Part shown: one piece after another, positions 1 through 6,003 of the stretch
Numbering within the stretch: position 1 is the stretch's first letter
Layout of the letters: every line of letters begins with the position of its first letter
NCBI GenBank assembly: GCA_900766775.1
Contig: CAAFXN010000256.1
Coordinates: 1-10,653, forward strand
Direction of reading: 5' to 3'
Source of the DNA: Bacteroidales bacterium
Lineage (GTDB): Bacteria; Bacteroidota; Bacteroidia; Bacteroidales; Paludibacteraceae
Length of the DNA stretch: 10,653 nt
Made by a program: the position numbers and the translations under genes
The notes under the pieces: generated by a model
The model's input: only the letters and a program-made list of their open reading frames with translations
Database searches by the model: none
Told to the model about the DNA's origin: nothing

Positions 1-19
1 CGTACGGTCGCTGCTGGTC

Positions 20-68
20 AATTAGGAATTAGGAATTAGGAATTAGGAATTAAGAATTAAGAATTAAG
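20..68. repeat. Heptanucleotide tandem array, locus 1
   Basis: Seven consecutive 7-bp units: four AATTAGG (20-47) and three AATTAAG (48-68). The same two unit types recur, in the same strand orientation, at 1904-1944 and 2001-2028, on the far side of the aminotransferase-DUF456 unit. The array lies about 50 bp beyond the DUF456 stop codon. The 19 bases before it are too few to assign; one frame would end VRSLLVN and stop inside the first heptads, but that is not enough to call a gene. Function unknown. Confidence 0.9.
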
Positions 69-110
69 AGGGCACGGTATGACTATAGCCCAAGTAGGGG
101 GTGCCCTTTT
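66..110 (-). terminator. Possible weak terminator after DUF456 gene
   Basis: Inverted repeat AGGGCAC (69-75) with GTGCCCT (101-107), extendable by one G-T and two A-T pairs to 66-110, around a loop of about 25 bases. On the minus strand it lies just downstream of the DUF456 stop codon and is followed by the moderately T-rich complement of the heptads. A competing 7-bp pairing (84-90 with 119-125) overlaps the stop codon. The long loop and the lack of a clean U tract make this only a candidate. Confidence 0.3.
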
Positions 111-120
111 GAGTCCTCGG

Positions 121-594
121 CTATATGAGTTCGGCGATGAAGTAGTAGGTCATCATGCCGCAGGAGATTAGTTTGAGGATTGTGCCGGTCAGGAGACCGA
201 CGAACGAGCCCCAGCCCGCCTTCAATGCAAGGCGGGCGTTTTTTCCGTCTATCAGTTCGAAGAGCACCGCTCCGAGGAAGGGTCCCAGCACGATACCCCA
301 CGGTCCGAAGAAGAGCCCGACGAGCAAGCCCAAGGTGCTGCCCCAGACCCCCATCTTCGAGCCTCCGAAGCGCTTGGTGCCCCAGATGGGCACCACGGAG
401 TCGAGCACCTGGACCACGATGGTTACCACCGCCCAGATGACGAGGAACTGCCACGAGAACTGCACCTTGTCGGTGGCATGGAGGAGGAGAAGCCCGCAGT
501 ACGCCAGAGGCACGCCCGGGAGGACGGGCAACACGCAGCCGAGGATACCTATCAGGAGGCAGATGGCGCCTAAGATGATTAGGAAAAGGTCCAT
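121..594 (-). CDS. DUF456 family small integral membrane protein
   Basis: A 157-residue, very hydrophobic protein with about four membrane spans (roughly residues 3-38, 48-66, 81-112 and 125-155), so it sits in the inner membrane. Family hallmarks are visible: the N-terminal glycine-rich helix ending in LPVLPGVPLAY (22-32), the central D65...P69 segment followed by GTKRFGGSKMG (72-82), and the glycine-rich GPWGIVLGPFLGA stretch ending at Glu113. DUF456 has no established biochemical role; proposals of a transport or membrane-organising function would be speculation. The length is normal for the family. The start at 594 is the natural one: upstream ATGs in the repeat array run quickly into stops. 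It follows the aminotransferase gene by 97 bp with no recognisable promoter between, so cotranscription is likely. The whole gap between the two is a repeat element. Confidence 0.9.
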   Translation of the reverse strand: MDLFLIILGAICLLIGILGCVLPVLPGVPLAYCGLLLLHATDKVQFSWQFLVIWAVVTIVVQVLDSVVPIWGTKRFGGSKMGVWGSTLGLLVGLFFGPWGIVLGPFLGAVLFELIDGKNARLALKAGWGSFVGLLTGTILKLISCGMMTYYFIAELI

Positions 595-595
595 A

Positions 596-691
596 ATTTT
601 ATGTTTAGCATTTCATGTTTGTCATTTCATGTTCGTCATTTCATGTTGGGCATTTCATGTTAAACGCGAAGCGAACAACACAAAGTGATTA
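596..691. repeat. Composite repeat element, copy 1 (14-bp array plus conserved tail)
   Basis: Five 14-bp units of the form ATTTCATGTTNGNC (596-609, 610-623, 624-637, 638-651 and, diverging at its end, 652-665), followed by a tail (661-691) with CGCGAAGCG and CACAAAGTG. Positions 652-691 match 9441-9480 at 37 of 40 bases. The element fills the gap between the DUF456 start codon (592-594) and the aminotransferase stop codon (692-694) almost exactly. Relative to these minus-strand genes it runs antisense, whereas copy 2 runs in the sense direction of its neighbours. Origin and function unknown. Confidence 0.9.
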
Positions 692-1900
692 TTAGTAGGA
701 TTGGAGGTTGTTGAGTTCGTTGTAGGTCTCGAGGGCTTTGCGGAGGACGAGCATGGCGCGACCGAGGTCTTCCTTGCAGAGGATATACGCCATGCGGACT
801 TGCTTCTTGCCCTCCTCGGGGTTGGTGTAGAAACCACTGCCGGGCGCCATCATCACGGTCTGTCCCTCGTACTGGAATTCGGTGAGGCACCACTCGCAGA
901 ACTTATCCGTATCGTCCACGGGGAGTTGCACCATCGTGTAGAACGCACCCATGGGCGTGGGGGCGAAGACCCCAGGGATTTGGTTGAGTTGGTCTATGAG
1001 GTAGTTGCGGCGGGAGAGGTACTCGTCATAGACCTCCTCCATGTACTCCTGCGGGGTGGTGAGGGAGGCTTCGGCGATGACCTGACCTATCAACGGGGGC
1101 GAGAGCCGCGCCTGACAGAACTTCATCACGGCGTTGTGCACCTCTTTGTTCTTGGTGATGAGTGCACCGATACGGATTCCGCACTCGGAGTAGCGCTTGC
1201 TGACGGAGTCGATGAGGATGACGTTGTTCTCAATGCCCTCTAAGTGGCAGGCAGAGATATATGGGCGCTTGGTGTAGATGAACTCGCGATAGACCTCGTC
1301 GGAGAGGAGGTAGAGGTCGTATTTCTTCACGAGGTCGCGGATTTGCAACATCTCTTTCTTGGAATAGAGGTAGCCCGTGGGGTTGTTGGGGTTGCAGATG
1401 AGGATGGCGCGCGTCTTGTCGGTGATTTGCTTCTCGAACTCCTCCACGGGCGGGAGTTTGAAGCCGTCCTCTATATGGGTCTTGACGGACTTGACCACTG
1501 CTCCGCAGGAGATGGCAAACGCCATGTAGTTGGCGTAACTGGGGTCGGTAACGATGATTTCGTCGCCCGGGTTGAGGCACGCCATGTAAGCGAACATGAT
1601 AGCCTCGGAGCCGCCGGTGGTAACGATGATTTCATCGGGAGAGATGTCGATACCATACTCGGCATAGTAGCCCACCATCTTGGTACGCAGGGAACGTATG
1701 CCCTGCGAGGGTGAGTATTCGAGGACGTCTTGGTGGAACTTCTGCAACGCCTGTTGGGCACAAGCAGGGGTCTTGATGTCGGGTTGCCCGATGTTCAGGT
1801 GGTAGATATGCACGCCGTTGCGTCGTGCAGCGTCTGCGTACTTCGCCAGTTTGCGGATAGGCGACTCCGGCATGTTCTGTGCTCTGAGAGAGATGTCCAT
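692..1900 (-). CDS. PLP-dependent class I/II aminotransferase
   Basis: A complete 402-residue cytosolic fold-type I aminotransferase of the aspartate-aminotransferase-like group, expected to move an amino group between an amino acid and a 2-oxo acid using pyridoxal phosphate. Visible motifs: NIGQPD near residue 37, TTGGSEAI for cofactor phosphate contacts, NPNNPTG at 170-176, SDEVY at 200-204 (Asp201 and Tyr204 contact the PLP ring), the SVSKRYS motif with the Schiff-base lysine at Lys235, IRIG at 242-245 with Arg243, and a C-terminal arginine near 369 expected to bind the substrate carboxylate. The amino-donor specificity cannot be read from the motifs; annotation as aspartate aminotransferase would be a guess. 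The ATG at 1900 starts the family's usual N-terminus and leaves a leader of about 55 nt from the predicted promoter. Heptad repeats begin three bases upstream of that ATG. First gene of a probable two-gene transcript with the DUF456 gene. Confidence 0.95.
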   Translation of the reverse strand: MDISLRAQNMPESPIRKLAKYADAARRNGVHIYHLNIGQPDIKTPACAQQALQKFHQDVLEYSPSQGIRSLRTKMVGYYAEYGIDISPDEIIVTTGGSEAIMFAYMACLNPGDEIIVTDPSYANYMAFAISCGAVVKSVKTHIEDGFKLPPVEEFEKQITDKTRAILICNPNNPTGYLYSKKEMLQIRDLVKKYDLYLLSDEVYREFIYTKRPYISACHLEGIENNVILIDSVSKRYSECGIRIGALITKNKEVHNAVMKFCQARLSPPLIGQVIAEASLTTPQEYMEEVYDEYLSRRNYLIDQLNQIPGVFAPTPMGAFYTMVQLPVDDTDKFCEWCLTEFQYEGQTVMMAPGSGFYTNPEEGKKQVRMAYILCKEDLGRAMLVLRKALETYNELNNLQSY

Positions 1901-1903
1901 GAT

Positions 1904-1944
1904 AATTAGGAATTAGGAATTAGGAATTAGGAATTAGGAATTAG
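1904..1944. repeat. Heptanucleotide tandem array, locus 2
   Basis: Five perfect AATTAGG units (1904-1938) plus a partial sixth. On the minus strand they form the pyrimidine/AT-rich leader directly before the aminotransferase start codon (ATG at 1900-1898), so they occupy the ribosome-loading region and lie inside the predicted 5' UTR. A change in copy number would change leader length without touching the protein. Confidence 0.9.
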
Positions 1945-1963
1945 AAGGCTTGGAATTTTGGCG

Positions 1964-1995
1964 CAAAGGTACGAAAAAAAACGGAAATGTGCAAG
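1964..1995 (-). promoter_or_regulatory. Bacteroidetes-type promoter for aminotransferase-DUF456 unit
   Basis: On the minus strand there is a perfect TAnnTTTG box, TACCTTTG (1971-1964), preceded by a 20-bp spacer and CTTG (1995-1992), a three-of-four match to the TTTG -33 box. The known spacing in Bacteroides is 19-21 bp. Transcription would start around 1957, giving a leader of about 55 nt that contains heptad array 2. Confidence 0.7.
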
Positions 1996-2000
1996 AAAAT

Positions 2001-2028
2001 AATTAAGAATTATGAATTAAGAATTAAG
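2001..2028. repeat. Heptanucleotide tandem array, locus 3
   Basis: Four heptads: AATTAAG, AATTATG, AATTAAG, AATTAAG. It shares the sequence GAATTAAGAATTAAGAG with the end of locus 1. It lies immediately upstream of the aminotransferase promoter and runs directly into the GC-rich 11-bp array at 2030. Confidence 0.85.
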
Positions 2029-2029
2029 A

Positions 2030-2084
2030 GACCTGCGGTCGACCTGCGGGAGACCCGCGAAAGACCCGCGGGAGACCCGCGAAA
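2030..2084. repeat. GC-rich 11-bp tandem array
   Basis: Five contiguous 11-bp units: GACCTGCGGTC, GACCTGCGGGA, GACCCGCGAAA, GACCCGCGGGA, GACCCGCGAAA. The last three alternate between GGGA and GAAA endings, suggesting a 22-bp higher-order unit. The period is close to one DNA helical turn. Base composition contrasts sharply with the AT-rich heptads next to it. It lies between two divergent promoters; no coding role is evident. Confidence 0.9.
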
Positions 2085-2101
2085 AACAGGGAGGGGAACG
2101 G

Positions 2102-2149
2102 AGGGCGACTATACCGCGGCGATATATCGCACAGCGGTATAGACGCCCT
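2102..2149. other. 48-bp imperfect palindrome / hairpin
   Basis: A 16-base left arm (2102-2117) pairs with a 16-base right arm (2134-2149) with a single A-A mismatch (2108/2143). They enclose a second perfect 12-bp palindrome, GCGATATATCGC (2119-2130). The structure could form a long hairpin or cruciform. It lies upstream of both divergent promoters, so it is badly placed for a terminator of either visible gene and has no following T run. A REP-like or miniature transposable element, or a DNA-level insulator or binding site, are possibilities only. A run of eight G (2158-2165) follows. Confidence 0.8.
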
Positions 2150-2198
2150 ATTTGCGAGGGGGGGGAGATGTTAATTTTGTACAATAAATGAGGGATAA

Positions 2199-2230
2199 TT
2201 TGCGTATGTGGAAAAAAAGTCGTACCTTTG
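2199..2230 (+). promoter_or_regulatory. Bacteroidetes-type promoter for the GLUG protein gene
   Basis: TTTG (2199-2202), a 20-bp spacer, then TACCTTTG (2223-2230): a full match to the Bacteroidetes -33/-7 pattern. Transcription should start a few bases after 2230, giving a leader of roughly 155 nt before the ATG at 2395. The end of the -7 box is the beginning of a 20-bp tandem duplication. Confidence 0.8.
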
Positions 2231-2266
2231 TCGCCCAATATGGAAGTTTGTCGCCCAATATGGAAG
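2227..2266. repeat. Exact 20-bp tandem duplication over the -7 box and start site
   Basis: The unit TTTGTCGCCCAATATGGAAG occurs twice without a gap (2227-2246 and 2247-2266). The first copy begins with the TTTG of the promoter -7 box and covers the expected transcription start. The second copy has the TTTG but lacks the preceding TA, so it is not itself a promoter. It could be a duplicated operator or simply a slippage product. Confidence 0.95.
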
Positions 2267-2300
2267 TTGGAGGGAAGTTTCAATCGTAATCGATATAACC

Positions 2301-2360
2301 ATAAAACAACAATAAACAGCAATAAACAGCAATAAACAACAATAAACGGCAATAAACGGC
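2301..2360. repeat. 10-bp tandem array in the 5' leader
   Basis: Five units of AATAAACAGC and close variants (AATAAACAAC, AATAAACGGC) from 2311 to 2360, preceded by a degenerate unit at 2301-2310 and followed by further A/T-rich sequence to the start codon at 2395. The array is in the untranslated leader and should leave it unstructured, which suits the SD-independent initiation usual in Bacteroidetes. Confidence 0.9.
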
Positions 2361-2394
2361 AATCGAAATAATAAACAATAATAATAATTAAGGT

Positions 2395-5300
2395 ATGAAA
2401 AGACAACTTTTTCTCTCTTTGTTTTGTGCGGTGGTGCTGATAGTCGGTTCGGCATCGGCACATGCGACGGAGTTTATGAGCAGTCGTCAGTGGAGCGAGC
2501 GCAGCAAAGCGTCTGTGCTTCAACACCGTGCTCGCAAGCAGGCTGCCGTGGAACAGCCCGATGAGGTGCTCCCCTCTTCGAAGACGTTCGGGACGATAAA
2601 CGGTCCTGACGGCAATGTGTGGACGTACACGATGGATTACGTGACGGATGACAATGGTTTCTATACGTCCGTAACGGTGAAGATTTATGACGCACAGCGT
2701 CAGTTGAAAGGTTCGTTCACAGACACCTTCACCCCTCGCGAAGGCGACAGGGGTGTGAACTTCGTGCAACTGAACCCGCTGGTAACCAAGAAGTTCTTCA
2801 ACTCGGACGATAAGTATGAGGTGATGCTGTTCGTGCACGTGGTGACGGAAGATATGAAGGGTCGCTTCTACAACGACGCGTTTGCGATAGGCGGCGACGG
2901 CAAAGTGCTGGCGACGATAGAGGGCAACGAGTGTCAGGCAGTGGATATGGCTATTGACCAATGGTCGGAGGACTACTACATGCTGTTCTACGAGGAGTCT
3001 TTCGACAGCGTTCAGGTGAACGATACGTTGAAGGAAGAGAAGTATTTCCTGAACTTCCATGTCTATAAGAAAGGCGGCTATGCGTCGAAAGAGCCCATCA
3101 AGGTGAAGACGTTCAGCGTAGATTATGAGCATGTAGCGGCGTCGGGTAACGAGCCGTTGCCGGTGTATATGACGCGCAACGGAAAGCAGTTGGTGTTCGC
3201 GACGGCGTTCTATGAGAAGCCTTATTTTGACCCTGAGATACCATTCTGGGAGGACCCTGTGGTGCAGCCGGATAACAACCTTGTGATAACGCTGTATGAC
3301 GCTAAGTTCCAGCAGACGAGCCAGACGAAGATACCTGTTCCTGAGACGAGCGAGTACATCTACACGTTCCCCTACATGGGCGGTTTCCGCGGAAATGAGG
3401 ATATCACCTTTGGCGAGTTCGACAACACGACTGACCCGGTATTCGTGATAACCTTTGACGACTACACGTCTGAGGACGACTTCCTGCGTTCGTTCTACCT
3501 GTATGACAAGAACGGCAAGCGCATAGGCACGCTTGCCGAAGAGACGATGGGGGACATCCGCATGAGCGATATAGCGGGGCAGCCGACGCAATGGTGCTTC
3601 CTGCAGACGGTGAACCAAGAGACGACGTTCACGTATGTGGATATTCCTTCGCTGGAGGTGGTGGCGCAGATACCTGCGGTGGTAGGCGGTCTGTCGCTGA
3701 CGACGTCTATGGACCGTACTCCCGCTGGCGACGGGTACAACTACGTGTTCTCGATGGCGCAGGGCGCGAGCAACGAGCAAGGCGAGGTGATACACTCGAT
3801 AGCATGGTTCAACGGCGACGGTTCGTTCAGCCACTATGACGACCTGAACTTAGGCAGCAAGGTGGTGATGGCGCAGGTGTACGTGGGTGCGGACGCGCTT
3901 GACCCGTGGCTGTTCTCGACGAAAGATGACGCGTATGAGTATATGGTGCTGGCGAAAGAGTCTATCGAGGAGGGTTCCAGCAAGACGATGGAGCACCTGT
4001 ACGTGCTGAACACGAACGGCGAGAAACTGCTGGATTATGCGCCGGTGGACAGCCTCGGCGGTGCGCTGGTGTCTATCTACCTGCTGAACACGAAGACTTA
4101 TCCGACGCTGATGTGCGTGCGTTCGAACATGCAGACGGACCGTCTGTACACGATGAACTTCACGGACCTGCCGCTGTCGGCGTTCCAAGGCGGTACGGGA
4201 ACGGCAGCCGACCCGTATCAGATTGCTACGGCGGGCGACTTCAAACAGATAGACCATGCTCCTGCGGCTTACTACAGCGTGGTGGACGATGTGGACTTCA
4301 TGGGTATTCCCTTCACGGGGCTGACGGGTAACTTCACGGGTGTGCTCCGCGGTAATGAACATGTGTTCAGCAATGTAGTATTGTCGAGAGGCGGTCTGTT
4401 CAAGGCTGTTTATCCCGATGCGCAGATTAGCGACCTGTGGATAGACCGTCCGACGGTGTTGCTGGACGGTGCGTTCACGGTGGGTATTGTTGCCGACGCG
4501 GTGATGGGTAATCCTGCGGGGAACGACTCGACGACGACGATAAAGAATATCCATATCGCGTACCCGCGCGTGAGCGGGACGGCGGACCTGTTCGGCGGTA
4601 TTGCGGGCTCTGCGAACCTCTTTGCGCGCATCGAGGGCTCCTCTGTCCGCAATGCGGAGATTGACCTGCCCGAGACGGAAGTGGGCGGTATAGTAGGTCA
4701 GACCGCCACGAGCACGACTGTTCGTGCCTGCTCGTTCAGCGGCATGATAAACGGAGGTCAGCAAGTGGGCGGTATCGTTGGCGACATGAGTGCGGACGGC
4801 GATGTGGTGGAGAACTGCCACGTGGATGCCGAGATAACGGGTCGCGGTCATGTGGGCGGCATAGCGGGTTTCTGCGGTCGCGGCAAGGTGCATAACTGCT
4901 TCTCCGAAGGTACTGTGGTGCTGCATGCGGATAGCAAGAAGGGTAGTGTAGGCGGCTTGATTGGCTATCTGGAAGAACTGACAACGAACGAGAAAGAGGT
5001 GCCGATTATCGTGGAGAACAACCTCGTAGCCGTGGATTCGATAGGTTTTGTGCCGGGTGCGGCAGTGGACGACGTGGTGGCACACCGTGTCATCGGACGC
5101 TCCAGCGCGGACGAGACGACCTATGACTGGACACAGACGGACGAGAACGGGAACTACGTGAAGATATTCATCGGGAAGCCGGACAGGGGCTTGGCTCACA
5201 ACTACGCTATTGAGGACCTTGCTGTCATCGATACGGCTGTTGTGGACAACGACAGCACGACCGAGGGCATGAGCATTGCTCCCGAGGCTGTTACGGCAGA

Positions 5301-5772
5301 GTGGTTGGGCAGCCTGCATTTCCTCTTCGGCGATAGCATAGCGCAGCCGTGGGTGCTGACGGAGACGAGCATGGGCATGTGGTATGAAGACCTTGTAGGC
5401 GCGTTCTATGCCGATGTTGATGAGATAACGATGAAGGTAGGACAGACCGAGACGGTAACGCTGACCTTGGTAGGCGGCGAAGCAGAGAAGATACAGTTGG
5501 AATGGGCAGAATCGTTCGTGAAGTGCACGAGTGTCGCAGAGGGCGAAGAGTTGGTGGTTGCCGTTGAGGCATTAGGCGTAGGTACCGCTGAACTGAAAGC
5601 GACGTATGGCACGCAAACGCTGAGCGTCATGATTACCATTGAGGAGTTGATGGCAGTAGATGACACGAATGCCAATGCGCCTGCGGTACGTGTGCAGAAA
5701 GTGGTCCGCGACGGTCAATTAGTGATTATTTGCGACGGAAAAGCGTACAACGTCTTGGGCGTTGCTTTGTAA
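2395..5772 (+). CDS. Large secreted protein with GLUG-type repeats and Ig-like domain
   Basis: 1125 residues. A clear Sec signal peptide (about 1-24: KR, hydrophobic core, then ASAHA) shows export. The next roughly 570 residues resemble no family I can name; they are rich in aromatic and acidic residues and short strand-like stretches. From about 596 comes the GGTGTAADPYQI motif that commonly introduces GLUG-rich regions, then at least four GLUG-like units between about 732 and 862 (GGIAG, VGGIVG, VGGIVG, VGGIAG, GGLIG), predicted to form a right-handed beta-helix-like surface. Residues about 1003-1084 look like a bacterial Ig-like (Big_2-type) domain. The last 28 residues (from 1098) contain RDGQLVI-ICDGKAYNVLG, resembling short C-terminal tails of Bacteroidales secreted proteins that may act in type IX secretion or anchoring; that role is inferred. 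There is no lipobox. An adhesin or surface-binding role is plausible but unproven. It has its own promoter and terminator, so it is probably monocistronic. Confidence 0.85.
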   Translation: MKRQLFLSLFCAVVLIVGSASAHATEFMSSRQWSERSKASVLQHRARKQAAVEQPDEVLPSSKTFGTINGPDGNVWTYTMDYVTDDNGFYTSVTVKIYDAQRQLKGSFTDTFTPREGDRGVNFVQLNPLVTKKFFNSDDKYEVMLFVHVVTEDMKGRFYNDAFAIGGDGKVLATIEGNECQAVDMAIDQWSEDYYMLFYEESFDSVQVNDTLKEEKYFLNFHVYKKGGYASKEPIKVKTFSVDYEHVAASGNEPLPVYMTRNGKQLVFATAFYEKPYFDPEIPFWEDPVVQPDNNLVITLYDAKFQQTSQTKIPVPETSEYIYTFPYMGGFRGNEDITFGEFDNTTDPVFVITFDDYTSEDDFLRSFYLYDKNGKRIGTLAEETMGDIRMSDIAGQPTQWCFLQTVNQETTFTYVDIPSLEVVAQIPAVVGGLSLTTSMDRTPAGDGYNYVFSMAQGASNEQGEVIHSIAWFNGDGSFSHYDDLNLGSKVVMAQVYVGADALDPWLFSTKDDAYEYMVLAKESIEEGSSKTMEHLYVLNTNGEKLLDYAPVDSLGGALVSIYLLNTKTYPTLMCVRSNMQTDRLYTMNFTDLPLSAFQGGTGTAADPYQIATAGDFKQIDHAPAAYYSVVDDVDFMGIPFTGLTGNFTGVLRGNEHVFSNVVLSRGGLFKAVYPDAQISDLWIDRPTVLLDGAFTVGIVADAVMGNPAGNDSTTTIKNIHIAYPRVSGTADLFGGIAGSANLFARIEGSSVRNAEIDLPETEVGGIVGQTATSTTVRACSFSGMINGGQQVGGIVGDMSADGDVVENCHVDAEITGRGHVGGIAGFCGRGKVHNCFSEGTVVLHADSKKGSVGGLIGYLEELTTNEKEVPIIVENNLVAVDSIGFVPGAAVDDVVAHRVIGRSSADETTYDWTQTDENGNYVKIFIGKPDRGLAHNYAIEDLAVIDTAVVDNDSTTEGMSIAPEAVTAEWLGSLHFLFGDSIAQPWVLTETSMGMWYEDLVGAFYADVDEITMKVGQTETVTLTLVGGEAEKIQLEWAESFVKCTSVAEGEELVVAVEALGVGTAELKATYGTQTLSVMITIEELMAVDDTNANAPAVRVQKVVRDGQLVIICDGKAYNVLGVAL

Positions 5773-5795
5773 GAAACAGAACGTTGTTTTGGATG

Positions 5796-5842
5796 AATCG
5801 GCTGCTATGTGAAAGCATAGCAGCCGATTTGTTTGTGTTTTT
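5796..5842 (+). terminator. Strong intrinsic terminator after the GLUG protein gene
   Basis: A perfect 14-bp stem, AATCGGCTGCTATG (5796-5809) with CATAGCAGCCGATT (5816-5829), a 6-base loop and a T-rich tail ending in TTTTT (5838-5842). It starts 23 bp after the stop codon. It should separate this transcript from the downstream susC/susD unit. Confidence 0.93.
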
Positions 5843-6003
5843 ATTACTACACAAACTCACAAAGGATACTTTTTGCAGGCTTTTTGGTGTGAAAGATTGT
5901 GAAAGATTGATATATTATGATAATCAGTGTGTTATAAATAGTGTGTAGTATTTTTTGAGTGAAACGTATTTTGAAAAGTATGTTAAAGAACATATTTTCT
6001 GAA
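5843..6003. other. AT-rich intergenic spacer upstream of the susC promoter
   Basis: No credible gene on either strand. The only structure seen is a 10-bp tandem duplication, GTGAAAGATT, at 5889-5908, followed by AT-rich sequence. A site for a regulator of the susC promoter could lie here, but I cannot identify one. Confidence 0.5.

Noticed and set aside
20..68. CRISPR array
   Set aside because: The heptads and the 10-14-bp units are contiguous tandem repeats without spacers of constant length, and no cas gene is present.
155..688. Plus-strand frame of 177 codons over DUF456 and the repeat array
   Set aside because: Its C-terminal part is translated 14-bp repeat, and the opposite strand encodes a clear DUF456 protein.
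701..1243. Plus-strand frame of 180 codons opposite the aminotransferase
   Set aside because: The minus strand carries all aminotransferase motifs in one intact frame; this is its shadow.
2102..2149. Intrinsic terminator
   Set aside because: No T tract follows on either strand and both adjacent genes are transcribed away from it.
2017..3834. Antisense frame of 605 codons running through the promoter, leader and 5' part of the GLUG gene
   Set aside because: It crosses a convincing promoter, repeat arrays and the hairpin; the apparent protein is translated repeats plus shadow sequence.
3850..5319. Antisense frame of 489 codons opposite the GLUG protein gene
   Set aside because: A shadow of the sense codon usage, with the same low-complexity R/H/V-rich composition and no recognisable motif.
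5730..5948. Small plus-strand ORF over the end of the GLUG gene and its terminator
   Set aside because: It overlaps the real gene's 3' end and reads through the terminator stem; no leader or family signal supports it.
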